The notes under the pieces were generated by a model. The model ran no database searches, was not told where the DNA came from, and was given only the letters and a program-made list of their open reading frames with translations. DNA of 64,000 bases from Phocoena phocoena. Lineage: Eukaryota > Chordata > Mammalia > Artiodactyla > Phocoenidae. The stretch is taken from assembly GCF_963924675.1 (NCBI RefSeq), contig NC_089234.1:58136909-58200908 (forward strand), given 5' to 3'. The position numbers were made by a program, and so were the translations under genes. Positions 1 to 10,559 of this stretch are shown here, one piece after another (the stretch's first letter is position 1; every line of letters begins with the position of its first letter).

Positions 1-780
1 TTCCATGCCCCTGGCTTTTCTGCTTTTGTTTTCTTCACTTTCAGAGTACCTTTGACCCTTTCAATTACAGTAGTCCTAAGAAGTAGGAAAGGAGGATGGT
101 AATTACTACCTGAATGTCAAGAGCTCTGACCTTGTTTTTTGGACTCTGCCCTAAACCTCTTTGTGGTGGAGATTCTAGATCCACTAATGCTTTAGGCCAG
201 GCACCAACCCAGCCCTTACAGGTATATTATCAGTGAAAGTCTGCTCTCTGGTCCTTTAGCATCACTGCAGGCTATGTAGGGAGGGCACAAAACATAAACC
301 CCTCCCCTGTCAATGCAAACTACAGCAAGGCCAGGAAGAGAAACACCAGAGTGACAGGCTTTACCCCAGGGCAAGGATTTTTAAGCTCGATTCCCTATAA
401 CTTCAAGAGTCTACAGAAACCTACTAAAGGGTATACAGTAGGTTGAAGAAAGCTCTTTATTTTTCTGAAATCAAATTTTTTTTGCATATTTTAAGTCAAA
501 GCTTAGTACACTATGAGCTCTTTGAAGGAGATCCTTGTTTGCTTTATCTTAACAAGAACTATACACACTGTAGCTATTTGATATTTATTGAATATATAAA
601 TGTAACATTATTTCTCATACATGGTTCTTTCTCATTTTCTAAATTACATTCTTATTTTAGTATATAAATGGTAAATAAAGAAATAATAATAAAACAGCAC
701 ATTATATGAGGAAAAATAAACACTTTAAATGTTTGTCCATTTAGAACCTTCATATCACATTCACCCACTTACATTTTTTA
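1..780. other. Unassigned single-copy-like sequence
   Basis: I see no recognisable exon or repeat family here. The left part is mixed-composition sequence and the right part, from about 440, becomes AT-rich. The short open frame near 443-667 is a run of low-complexity codons with no recognisable domain, so I do not call it a gene. Confidence 0.4.
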
Positions 781-784
781 AACT

Positions 785-1600
785 GTAAGATACACATAAC
801 ATAAAATGTACCATTTTAACTGTTTTTAAATGTATGGTTCAATGTAAAGTATATTCGCAACATTGTACAACTAAGTTTAGATATATTTTTATATACAATG
901 ATACAGTTCAGAGAGTTCTGAAACACCCCTTCACTCATGTAACCCATATTGCTATCAAGATATAGAGCACTCCATAACCCCAGAAAGTTCTCTCCTGTTC
1001 CTTCCCAGTCAACCCCTTCCCAAGCAACCACTATTCTTTTTTTTTTTTTTTTTTGCGGTACGCGGGCCTCTCCCGTTGCGGAGCACAGGCTCCAGACGCG
1101 CGGGCTCAGCGGCCATGGCTCATCGGCCTAGCCGCTCCGCGGCATGTGGGATCCTCCCGAACCAGGGCACAAACCCGTGTTCCCTGCATTGGCAGGCAGA
1201 CTCTTAACCACTGCGCAACCAGGGAAGCCCCCTCAACCACTATACTTGATTTCTACCTCCACAGTTTGGATTGGCCTGTTCTAAAACTTCATATGAATGG
1301 AAGCTGACACTGAGTTCTTTTGTGTAGGGTTTCTTTTACTCACCGTATTATCATATTCATTCATACTGTTGCATATATCAGCAATTCATTTCTTTTTATT
1401 ACTGAGTAGTATTTTATTGTAAAATATACAAAAATTTACTTATTTTCTCTATAGTTGATCAACATTTAAGTCTTCTTCAGTTTAGAGCTAAAATGAATAA
1501 AACTGTTCTAAACATTCTTGTTTAAGTATTTTTGTGGATAGGTGTTTTCATCTCTTTTGAGTAAATACCTAGGAGTGGAAATGCAGGGTCATAAGGTAGG
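785..1600 (-). mobile_element. L1M-type LINE-1 3' end, antisense, split by a SINE
   Basis: Read on the minus strand this is the end of L1 ORF2 and the 3' UTR. The plus strand shows the familiar antisense phrases: a TTTTAACTGTTTTTAAATGT-like stretch near 815, a degenerate GTAGTATTTTATTGTA near 1407, and CCTAGGAGTGGAAATGCAGG near 1568. It is old and diverged, has no intact frame, and is interrupted by the CHR SINE at 1037-1230. The exact L1M subfamily cannot be fixed by eye. Confidence 0.75.
1037..1230 (-). mobile_element. CHR-type tRNA-Glu SINE, short form
   Basis: A T-run (1037-1054) is followed by GCGGTACGCGGGCCTC and ends in CAACCAGGGAAGCCC, the reverse complement of the SINE head. The target-site duplication CAACCACTAT lies at 1025-1034 and again at 1234-1243. 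The host sequence is an L1 relic, so the SINE is the younger insertion. Confidence 0.92.
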
Positions 1601-1639
1601 TAGATGGTTAATTTTATTATTAGAAACCTCTAGTTTGAA

Positions 1640-2110
1640 TAATTAAGAAAAACGCTAATTAGCAATACCAGGAAGTAAGCAGGGGATACTACTACAAATC
1701 TTGAAGACATTAAAATGATGGGAAATATTATGAACAGCTTTATGCCAATAAATTAGACAACTTAGTAAAATGGACTTCGCTGATAGACTAAACCAACAAA
1801 ACTAACACCAGAAGAAATAGAAAATGTGAATAACTTTAAATCCATTAAAGAAAATAATTCATAACTTAAAACCTCCACACAACAAACCCCAGCTTTGCTG
1901 GTGAATTCTTTCAAAGATTAAGAAGACTATGATACCAATCTTTTTTTTTTTTTTCCGATACCAATCTTAAATGATCAACTTCAAAAAACAAAGGAAGAAA
2001 TATTTCTCTGCTCATTTTATGAGGCCAGCATAATTCCGATATCAAAATCGGATAAAAGCATTACAAAAAAAGTAAGTTAAAAGAACAACCAATACACCAC
2101 ATGAACATAA
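1640..2110 (+). mobile_element. L1 ORF2 relic, sense strand
   Basis: The sequence follows the L1 ORF2 reverse-transcriptase region: a CCAATAAATTAGACAACTTA-like stretch near 1745, GAAGAAATAGAAAATGTGAA near 1812, GGTGAATTCTTTCAAA near 1900 and TTTATGAGGCCAGCATAAT near 2016. Frames are broken by many indels and by a poly(T) insertion at 1941-1956. It lies head to head with the antisense L1 on its left, so the two are separate insertions or an inverted L1. Confidence 0.75.
1930..1968 (-). mobile_element. Poly(T)-only retroinsertion with target duplication
   Basis: GATACCAATCTT at 1931-1942 recurs at 1957-1968. Between the copies there is only a T-run and CC. Duplicated flanks around a pure poly(T) are what an extremely 5'-truncated retrotransposition event leaves, an A-tail with no element body. 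A local replication slip is the alternative. Confidence 0.6.
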
Positions 2111-2160
2111 ACCCTCATTTGTTTTTCTTCTTCTTAAATCTTACTTTTAAAAAAAAAGTT

Positions 2161-2381
2161 GGGCTTCCCTGGTGGCGCAGTGGTTGAGAGTCCGCCTGCC
2201 GATGCAGGCAACACGGGTTCGTGCCCCGGTCCAGGAAGATCCCACATGCCGTGGAGTGGCTGGGCCCGTGAGCCGTGGCCGCTGAGCCTGCGCGTCCGGA
2301 GCCTGTGCTCCGCAACGGGAGAGGCCACAACAGTGAGAGGCCCGCATACCGCAAAAACAAACAAACAAACAAAAAAAAAAC
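2161..2381 (+). mobile_element. CHR-type tRNA-Glu SINE, short form
   Basis: Starts at GGGCTTCCCTGGTGGCGCAG, has the B-box-like GGTTCGTGCCC near 2216, and ends with GAGGCCCGCATACCGC followed by an (AAAC)n/A tail. No clear target-site duplication is visible, partly because both flanks are A-rich. Confidence 0.92.
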
Positions 2382-2690
2382 AACTTTACTGAGGTGCAAT
2401 TTACAATAATAATATGTACCCTTTTAAAGTTTGGACAAATATACATATCCGCATAATTATCACAACAATTAAGAAACAGAACCCTCAAAAAGTTCCCTCA
2501 AGCCCTTTTGCAGTTCCATTTCCTTTGCAGACCGGGCAACTATTGATCGGCTTTCTATGATTGCAGATTATTTTGCCTGCTCTAGAATTTCACATATGAA
2601 ATCACACAGTATGTACTCTTTTGTGACTTCCTTATGCTTAGCATGTTTGTGAGATTCATCCATGGTGTTGCATGTATAAACAGTTTATTC

Positions 2691-2907
2691 TTTTTTTTTT
2701 TTTTTTTTTTTTTTTGCAGTACGCGGGCCTCTCACCGCTGCGGCCTCCCCCGTCGCGGAGCACAGGCTCCGGACGCGCAGGCTCAGCGGCCATGGCCCAC
2801 GGGCCCAGCCGCTCCGCAGCATGCGGGATCCTCCCGGTCCGGGGCACGAACCCGTGTCCCCTGTATCGGCAGGTGGACTCCCAACCACTGCGCCACCAGG
2901 GAAGCCC
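2691..2907 (-). mobile_element. CHR-type tRNA-Glu SINE, short form
   Basis: A 25-nt T-run is followed by GCAGTACGCGGGCCTCTC, ending at CCACCAGGGAAGCCC. The target-site duplication AGTTTATTCTTTT is visible on both sides (2682 onward and 2908-2920). It is inserted into the antisense L1. Confidence 0.93.
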
Positions 2908-3157
2908 AGTTTATTCTTTTTAATGCTACATAGTATCTCATTATATCAATATACCCAAATTCATTTATCCATGCACCTGCTGATGGACATCTGTGCTATT
3001 TACAGTTTTCAGCTGTATGAATAAAGCTAATACGAATATTTGTGTTAAAGTCTTTTTGTATACATGTTTTCATTTCTCTTTGGTAAATACCTAGGAGTGG
3101 AACTGCTGGGTCATATGTTAAGCATATGTTTAACTTTATAAGAAACTGTCAGAGTGG

Positions 3158-3468
3158 GGACTTCCCTGGTGGCACAATGGTTAAGAATTCGCCTGCCATT
3201 GCAGGGGACACAGGTTTGATCCCTGGTCTGGGAGGATCCCACGAGCCGCAGAGCAACTAAGCCCGCGTGCCACAACTGCTGAGCCTGCGCTCTAGAGCTC
3301 AGGAGCCACAACTGCTGAGCCTGTGTGCCACAACTACTGAAGCCCACACGCCTAGAGCCAGTGCTCCACAACAGGAGAGGCCACCATAATGAGAAGCACG
3401 TGCACCGCAACGAAGACCCAACGCAGCCAAACATAAATTAAAAAAAAAATAAATTCATTAAAAAGAAA
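3158..3468 (+). mobile_element. CHR-type tRNA-Glu SINE, long form
   Basis: Starts GGACTTCCCTGGTGGCACAA and contains the repeated CACAACTGCTGAGCC-type module of the long form, then GCAACGAAGACCCAACGCAG and an A-rich tail. It is flanked by an 18-bp duplication (AAGAAACTGTCAGAGTGG at 3140-3157 and 3469-3486) inside the antisense L1. Confidence 0.93.
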
Positions 3469-3659
3469 AAGAAACTGTCAGAGTGGTTTCTCAAGTGATT
3501 ATACCATTTAACACTCCTGGTTGCACTTGGTTTTGCCAGTCTTTTTAATTTTAACCATTCTAGAAAGTGTGTAGGAGTATCTCATATATCCTTGATGGCT
3601 AGTGACGTTGCCTGTTTTCATGTGCTCAGTGGCCATTCATATATCTTCTTTTGTACAGT

Positions 3660-4140
3660 TTCTGTTAGGCTCTTCTGCCTGTCATCATGGTCTAATGCAA
3701 TACATTGCCAAACCCTCTTCCAATGAAAAACCTTTGGCCCCAGCTATTGAAAATGCTACCAGCAGGCAGTTTTCAGTTGTCACTCCCTTCAGGGATTGCT
3801 TCAGTTGTAGAGTCATGTCACCCAAGGACATGCCCCTTCCAGCAGTGGCCCACATACAAGTGGTAGAGGTCCTCATCTCTGAGTGATACAGAAATATAAA
3901 GGCTTGGTCATCTTGGCCCAACTCTTGTACCAACTCTGTCCCAACTCTGAAGGACCAATCTAGCTCTAGAGCTACATATAAAGTCAGCCAAGGCTGTTAT
4001 TGAGCTGCATCACTGCTCAACCCCTTCCTCTGCCCAATAATGCTTCATTGCCATTCCTTCCACAAGAGTTGATACTCCTAAGGGCTTCCCTTAGTAAATA
4101 CTCCACCATAAAACTTTATCTCAGTGCCTGCTTCCTAATG
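3660..4140. other. Unassigned stretch inside the antisense L1
   Basis: L1 similarity stops near 3660 and resumes near 4150. The sequence between has higher GC and two short overlapping open frames on opposite strands, neither recognisable. Its end (CATAAAACTTTATCTCAGTG) resembles the 3' end of an old LTR-like or other dispersed repeat, but I cannot name the family. It is probably an older insertion in the L1. Confidence 0.35.
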
Positions 4141-4273
4141 AACACAAACTATAACACCTATTTTTTAAATTGGGTTGCTTGTCTTACTGAGTTGCAAGAC
4201 CTTCATATATATATGTTCTAGCTACAAGTCCTTTGTATACATATATACATAACATATAAAATATATGTACTGT

Positions 4274-4611
4274 GGGACATCTCTGGTGGCCCAGTGGTTG
4301 AGAATCCGCCTGCCAATGCAGGGGACACGGGTTCGATCTCTGGTCTGGGAAGATCCCACATGCCGCGGAGCAACTAAGCCGGTGTGCCGCAACTACTGAG
4401 CCTGTGCTCTAGAGCCCGCGAGCCACAACTACTGAGCCCGTGTGCCACAACTACTGAAGCCCGCGCGCCTAGAGCCCATGCTCCACAATGAGAGAAGCCA
4501 CCGCAGTGAGAAGCCTGCACCACAAAGAAGAGTAGCCCCCGTTAGCTGCAACTAGAGGAAGCCCGTGCGTAGCAACAAAGACCCAACACAGCCAAAAATA
4601 AATAAATGTAT

Positions 4612-4612
<1 letters not shown>
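4274..4612 (+). mobile_element. CHR-type tRNA-Glu SINE, long form
   Basis: GGGACATCTCTGGTGGCCCA begins a diverged long-form copy. It contains the ACAACTACTGAGCC modules and GCAACAAAGACCCAACACAG, then an AAATAAATAAA tail. The duplication ATATATGTACTGTG flanks the SINE plus the adjoining TA tract (4261-4274 and 4657-4670). Confidence 0.9.

Positions 4613-4662
<50 letters not shown>
4613..4662. repeat. (TA)n microsatellite
   Basis: About 50 bp of nearly pure TA dinucleotides sit directly after the SINE tail. They merge into the right-hand target-site duplication, which itself begins ATATAT. Confidence 0.95.
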
Positions 4663-4666
<4 letters not shown>

Positions 4667-6057
4667 TGTGAATATTTTCTCTCATTCTGTGGCTTGTCTC
4701 TTCATTTTCCTAATAATTTCTTTTGAGAAACACCAGTTTTTAGTTTTTATGAGGTCCCATTTACTTATTTTTCTACTTTTTATGTCCAATCTAAGAAATC
4801 TTTGTGTATTCCAAAGTTGCAAAGGCTTTATCCTATATTTTCTTTTAGTTTCCTGGTTTTAGTTTATAAATTAAGTTCATGATGCATTTTTAGTTAATTT
4901 TTATGTACGGAATGAGGTATGGGTCAAGATTCACTTTTTTTCCATATGCATATCCAGTTATTCCAGGACAATTAGCTGAGATTTTCTTCTTCCTGTTGAA
5001 TTAGTCCTTCAACTTCGGTCTTCCTTCTCAAAATTTGTTTTAGCTATTCTAGATCCTTTGTATTACCATATCAATTTTTTAATCAGTTTGTCAATTTCTA
5101 GAACAAAGCCTGCTGGGATCTTTATTGTGACTGTATTGACTGTATAGATCAGTCTGGGGAGTGTTGACTTGGTAACATTATTGAGTCTTCCAACCCATGA
5201 AATGTACATTTCTCCATTTACTTAGGTCTTCTTTACTTTCTTTCAGTAACAGTTATAGTTTTCAGGGTACATATTTTGCTAAATTCATCCCTATATATTT
5301 CATACTGTTTGATGCTATTGTAAATGGTATTCAATTTCTGAATGTTCGCTGCTACTATAGAAAATACAATTGTGTTACCTCCTTCTTTCTGAAAGAATTT
5401 ATCTAACAGTTGTATTTGTTATATGTTTGAGACTTCACCATTAAAGTTGTGTGTTGTCTGAGCCTAGAGTTTTCTTTGTACCACAGTTTTAAATTTTGAA
5501 CTCAATTTCAATAGATATAGAGCTATTCAGAATTTCTATTTTGAATGTATGTGTCAGCTGTGGTGATCTGGGCATTCAAGGAATTTTCCCATTTCATCTA
5601 AACTGCCCAATTTATTGGCATAAAATTGCCCATAATATTCCCTTATTATTCTTTTTATGTCTTCAGTGATATGCTCGCTCCCATGACTATTACTGGTAAT
5701 TTGTGTTTTCCCTTTATTTTTTCATTGGCCTACCTAGAGATTTCTGAATTTTATTGATGTTTTCAAAGAATCAGCTTTTGATTTCCCCTATTTACTTTCG
5801 ATGTTCTTTATATGAGGAAAAATGTTGATTCTTATGCGGAAACCTGATTTGTTATTATCACTATCATTATCATTTTTATTCTAATACAACAGCTAGAGCC
5901 ATGTGGTTATTCAAAATGCCATTCCCTCTTCTTTGGCTGTAGAGCAGAGGGTCCACGCATTCTACTCTGGTGCATCAACTCCTGGGAGGCTGGAGCAGGG
6001 AGGAGGTAACAGCTGGTGCCTTAGTGGAAGAGGAACCCTACCGAGAACTGCTCTCTA

Positions 6058-6222
6058 GACAGTGGTCCTTAAACAGGTATGAACATTAGGATGTACACGC
6101 CTAAGCAACATGCATGGATTTTGATTAAATAGGTCTGCAGCTGACTTAGGCATCTTGATTTTTTTTAAAAGCTTCGAGGAGGTTCTGGTGGTACCCCAGG
6201 TTGAGAATCACAGCTCTGAATG
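6058..6222 (+). mobile_element. MER5A-like hAT MITE
   Basis: Opens with CAGTGGTCCTTAAACA and closes with GTTGAGAATCACAGCTCT, matching the non-autonomous hAT-Charlie element MER5A (CAGTGGTTCTCAAAC ends). The middle carries AATAGGTCTGCAGCTGACTT. The identification is from memory of the consensus. Confidence 0.65.
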
Positions 6223-6469
6223 ATTAGGACATCAGGCAGTTTATGCTCAGAAGAGTCTGAGAAGCACAAGAGTAAATACAGAGCTGAGAGGCTACTGAGA
6301 ATTTGTTGCCTACTCCTAAAAACTGTGGGTCTGAGGGCCCCAGAGACATAATAAGTTTATGTCACATGAACATGCTTTAAAGGTAGGGGGAAATATACAC
6401 ATGCATCTAAAACATGGCTTAAATTTCTTCAATACAAGGGCTATTTTGTTGATTTTTAAAGTTACGTGT

Positions 6470-6850
6470 GTGTGTGTTTTAATTCAAATAGCACAAAGAT
6501 ATACAGAATGGAAAATAGGTTTCCCTCCTATAGTTAATCCCTGGACACGCAAATTCCCTTTCAAAAGGTTCACTTCCATCTCAAAAAAAATTAAAAGTTG
6601 AGGTGTACTAAACCAGTTTTATTCTAATAGATATTGAGGTTAATACCATTCTTTTGCTTCTACGGAAATGTACACATGTGCATTTGCATGTGCAAATACA
6701 CCTGCAAAATAAATGCCTAGCTGTGAGATTGCTGGGTCACAGAACATAGGCATTTTTAACTGCATGAGGCTGTGTCACTCTATACTCCTAACATGTTTTA
6801 TCAAATTTTTTCCTTGCCAATTTAACAGTTGAAAACCATACCATTTTTAA
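6470..6850 (-). mobile_element. Antisense L1ME/HAL1-like fragment
   Basis: The plus strand shows ATTCTTTTGCTTCTACGG, GTACACATGTGCATTTGCAT, and TAGCTGTGAGATTGCTGGGT near 6718. These are diverged versions of the antisense L1 3' phrase that includes GGAATTGCTGGGTCA. The copy is old and fragmentary. Confidence 0.6.
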
Positions 6851-7625
6851 ACTTAAATTTGTGTTTCAAATTAACTTTTAAAAACTGGATTCAAAGGTCA
6901 TATTTTAAATTAAAAACTAGTAATTTTCTTTATCCCCTAGTATGTGATAATACAAATAAAGCTGTGCCTCCACAACCATCCATAGTTCAAGGTTAATCAA
7001 AGACCAGTGTTCTTATACATCCTCACAACCCCTTCATTGGAGTAAACAAACCAAACAAAGTGGAAGCACTAGCCAAGGGACAGTGAGGAAAGTAAATGAA
7101 ACTCTACTCTCCCATCCACTGATCTTTTAGGATCAGCACATTAAGAACATCATCTTCGCATCAAAAAGCTAAATGAAGCATGATTATAAGAGGACTGCAC
7201 TATGTACGTGTGTGCTTAAGAAAATAAGGGGTGCATACTAATTTTTGAGACCGAGTTAAAAGGAAACTTTGCAAGGTAAGTTTGACAGATCACTGGAACT
7301 TACAGAGCCACAGAAATTTGCTAGCAGCCCATAAAATTTCAGTACTTCTTTCCACAGTCCGTGTTACAACAAAGAACAATCTGAAATCAGTGAGCACAGA
7401 CCCACCTATAGAATTACAGTAACAGTACTGTCAGGCATAGTTTTTCTTCCTCCCTCCTTCCTTTTATCTTCCCTTCTTGCTAATTAACTGCCTGTCTGTT
7501 TTGAGGGCCTGGCTCACTCACGTGATACTGCTTGGTGGTCCACTGCTTGGTGGTCCACTGCCGGTAGTCATCTCTAAGTTATTCAGATGATTTTGAGTAT
7601 AGGGGAGGGGCCAGGAAATGATAGA
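6851..7625. other. Unassigned AT-rich sequence
   Basis: No repeat family or exon recognised. It contains a pyrimidine-rich patch near 7448-7480 and a 15-bp direct repeat (CTGCTTGGTGGTCCA at 7528 and 7543). Nothing else stands out. Confidence 0.4.
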
Positions 7626-7628
7626 GAT

Positions 7629-7790
7629 AAATACTTCTCAAACTTTAATATACAAACAAAACACCTGGAGATCTTGTTAAAATGCAGGTTCTGGTTCAGT
7701 AATGCTGGAATGGGGCCAGAGATTCTGCATTTCTAAGAAGCTCCCCCATGATACTAATGCTGATCTGTGGTCCACACCTTTGAGCAATAA
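7629..7790 (+). mobile_element. MER5A-like hAT MITE
   Basis: ACTTCTCAAACTTTAATATA, ACACCTGGAGATCTTGTTAA, AATGCAGGTTCTGGTTCAGT and the closing GGTCCACACCTTTGAGCAAT follow the MER5A consensus from one end to the other. This copy is better preserved than the one at 6.06 kb. Confidence 0.8.
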
Positions 7791-7821
7791 GAATATAGAT
7801 ACTTTAAAAAAGTAACCCCCA

Positions 7822-8033
7822 GGGCTTCCCTGGTGGCGCAGTGGTTGAGAGTCCACCTGCCGATGCAGGGGACGCAGGTTCGTGCCCCGGTCCGGGAAGA
7901 TCCCACATGCCACGGAGCGGCTGGGCCCGTGAGCCATGGCCACTGAGCCTGCGCGTCCGGAACCTGTGCTCCGCAGCGGGAGAGGCCACACCAGTGAGAG
8001 GCCCGCGTACCGCAAAAAAAAAAAAAAAAAAAA
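7822..8033 (+). mobile_element. CHR-type tRNA-Glu SINE, short form
   Basis: A near-consensus copy with A-box-like TGGCGCAGTGG (7834-7844), B-box-like GGTTCGTGCCC (7877-7887), and an end GAGGCCCGCGTACCGC plus about 20 A. The duplication TAACCCCCA is seen on both sides. Confidence 0.95.
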
Positions 8034-8221
8034 TTAACCCCCAAATTACTCATATTCAACTCTGGGATGTGTTTTACCATTTCAATATAAGGATTCACTG
8101 AAGAGCAGAACCCTGGAGTTAATGCCCTGCCGGAGGAACTATTTTATTAGTCACAGTAATGCAGTAGTTGGTGTGGTAGCAGTTGTAGTAGCAGCAGCAG
8201 CAGGAGTAACAGTAATTAGCA

Positions 8222-8410
8222 GCAGCAAATATTTGAAAAGCACTAAGAACAGATATTCAGGTTAGCACTTAATCAATCATTAAAATGCCAGAAGGTAGGT
8301 ACTATTATCTCCACACTACACATGAGAAAACAGAAGTTAACTTTCCCCAAACAGTTAGGCTCCAGGACCACTGCAGTACCTCTCTGGTTATCAAGTTCAC
8401 GATCACTGTG
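8222..8410 (-). mobile_element. MIR SINE, antisense
   Basis: AGGTAGGTACTATTATCTCC followed by CACATGAGAAAACAGAAGTTAA matches the reverse complement of the MIR 3' half. A short trinucleotide (AGC)n patch lies immediately to its left near 8185-8230. Confidence 0.65.
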
Positions 8411-8469
8411 TTGTTAGTAATGAATGTCATCATTTCTCAAGTTGACACGTGGGAAGGGGCAATTGTTTA

Positions 8470-9273
8470 AAGGCCTTATTTTCTAGCTCCTGTAAAGTCC
8501 AGCTTAGATAAATAAATAGATCATTGTAACTGATCAGTCTGGGTCAAGGTCAGGTAGAATTTAAACCTATTATTTGACACTACAGACAATCTACTTTGGA
8601 TAATCAAGAGTGGCTGTGAGTTCAGAGGCCCCAGAGATGATAATGTTGTTGTTTTAAATCTTCTGGCTTTATTTGTTAACTAAGGTGTGACAGAGTGGAA
8701 TGGCTTGCTTTAGAAGTTATCCAAAGACTAACGCTGGTTACAATATGAATTCCAGCATATTTGGCTTCGAAGCTACATTTTACGCTTCCTAAAAAGAGAT
8801 CAAGCTAAATATACAGTTCTCAGTCAAAAAGCCCTGTAGAGTAACCTGATCTGAGCAGGGGCACTTTAACTCACTGCCAAATAGAAAAGCATGATCGCCT
8901 TATTCCACACACACAAATACCATTCTAGGAGAGGCCAATTAATCATGAATATAACTTTTCAGACATTACATAATTTCACATAGACTTGCTTCTAATGCCT
9001 GCCAAGGAAAACAGCAATTTGTATCACCAGGAATAAATCTACATTTGAAAAGAAATGAAAGTTACAAATATGAAACAGTGTAACTCTGGTCACCTCTTTC
9101 ATGCCACCCTTCCTCATAAGTTCTCTAATTATTTTATTTTATAAAACTGGCATTAATAAAACAACCAAAAATGATGTAAGCTGTAAAATTACATAAATAA
9201 ATGAAAATAGGGAAATCCAAGTAATTTTTATATCTACAAGAGTAGCAACCTCTAAGATATGATAAATAGCAAT

Positions 9274-9312
<39 letters not shown>

Positions 9313-10150
9313 AAATAAAGTCATATGCACACTGCATACTTCTGAGTCCTTCAATATTACACAAAAACACTGGTATATTAAATCATTTATTATAATTTTT
9401 AAGAGATTCAATTTTCATATCTAAAATTATTTGTTTTCTACATAAATGTTTCACTGATATAACCCTGGTCAATCAGGAATAAGTGATTAATTTGAAAGCA
9501 ATCCAATGATATCTACAGTCAACATTTTCAAATATAAATAATGAACATAAGCCTGGTAAGTATTCTATTTAGAAAATATACCCATCAGCCCAGGATTACC
9601 TTCAGTACGTTTATAAAATTCCTTAACAGAATATTTATAAGCAACAAAACTAGGAAAACAAAAGCAATTAATTATCCTCTTATTAAATAATGGCTGTACT
9701 GAAGAACATCAGACTTTAAAGGGGGATGCATAAACTCGTGACAGACTTATCTGAATAGTTCCCTTCTACAGTCATTTTTAAAAAGAATGCTCTCCTTCAC
9801 ACTATCCTTTTTTAAAAAATTAATTTCTCCTTTATTTACTTAAGGTTGGGTGGACTAGCTCCTGCTTTTGAAACTTCTCTAAGGAAAACCTGACACCCTA
9901 ATCATTGTCACTCAAAAGCAAGCCAAGTACCCATACATGCATCTGAGGCTCTGGTGCTTTTAAACAAAGACCAAACCACTAATGCCAGACCTTTAGTAGA
10001 TGTGCAGAAACAAATGGTACAGTGTACTTCCCCACCTCTGTTGAAACCCTTGCCTAGCCAGCCAAGACTTTGTTCTTTATGTGTTTTTCATTTTAAAATA
10101 AGTATTTTTCACTTTCTAAAAAAGAAATGATATTCTGAATGTTTCCCCAA
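8470..10150. other. Unassigned AT-rich single-copy-like sequence
   Basis: No recognised gene or dispersed repeat apart from a CA microsatellite at 9275-9304. Two minus-strand open frames near 9134-9411 are driven by that CA tract (poly Cys-Val), so they are not genes. Confidence 0.45.
9275..9304. repeat. (CA)n microsatellite
   Basis: About 15 uninterrupted CA units, followed by a short ATATATATA extension. Confidence 0.95.
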
Positions 10151-10152
10151 AA

Positions 10153-10250
10153 CTATGTAACTATGTATGTGAATGTAGATGTGTGCGCACATATGTATAC
10201 ATGTATGTATATGTGTGTATGTACGTGTATATGTGTGTAGATATAGATAT
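10153..10250. repeat. TG/TATG-rich low-complexity tract
   Basis: An imperfect alternating purine-pyrimidine tract (GTATGTATATGTGTGTATG and similar) of about 100 bp. Such sequences can adopt Z-DNA and are mutation-prone; no further function can be read from it. Confidence 0.8.
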
Positions 10251-10307
10251 GGGCATATTAAATAGGGGTGTGTTCTTCATTCTCTCCCCCAGTTAAAAAT
10301 AATAATA

Positions 10308-10552
10308 ATAACAGCTAATATTTATTGCATGTGACCATGTGCCAGATACTGTATGAGGTGCTTAAATTATTTCAACAATCTCAGCGAGGTGTTCTTATTG
10401 TTCCAGTCTTATTAAGGAGGAAACTGCGGCACAGAAAGGTTAAATAATGGGCCCAAAGGAGCACAGCTGCCACTTGCAGAGATCAGATTCCAAGTCAGGC
10501 AGCTGACCTCAGAACCTGCTTTCTTCACCCCCGTGTAAGCCTCTAAATTAGG
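10308..10552 (-). mobile_element. MIR SINE, antisense, nearly full length
   Basis: The order AGCTAATATTTATTGCATG, GTGCCAGATACTGTATGAGG, GGAGGAAACTGCGGCACAGA, AAGGTTAAATAATGGGCCCA matches the reverse complement of MIR along almost its whole length. Confidence 0.85.
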
Positions 10553-10559
10553 AACAGTA

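Larger units (their letters stand above)
2382..5830 (-). mobile_element. Long antisense L1M-type LINE-1, fragmented
   Basis: The minus strand runs from the L1 3' UTR (2385-2690) back into ORF2. Markers on the plus strand include ACCTAGGAGTGGAACTGCTG near 3090, TTTTCTCTCATTCTGTGGCT near 4674, and ATTCATCCCTATATATTTCATACTG near 5282. Reverse-transcriptase-domain sequence extends to about 5830. Three CHR SINEs and an unassigned 480-bp stretch interrupt it. No open frame survives, so it is a dead copy. Confidence 0.8.

Noticed and set aside
2115..2488. Minus-strand open frames reading RYAGLSLLWPLPLRSTGSGRAGS and relatives
   Set aside because: This peptide and its shifted-frame versions recur at every short CHR SINE (for example 7.7, 18.2, 32.8, 35.1, 37.8, 43.6, 59.2 kb). 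It is the SINE read in antisense, not a gene family.
7822..8033. tRNA gene suggested by A-box and B-box motifs
   Set aside because: The tRNA-Glu-like head lacks a foldable cloverleaf with an anticodon arm and is followed by a SINE body and poly(A). All such hits in the window are SINE heads.
9134..9411. Minus-strand frames with poly Cys-Val
   Set aside because: They are translations of the (CA)n microsatellite.
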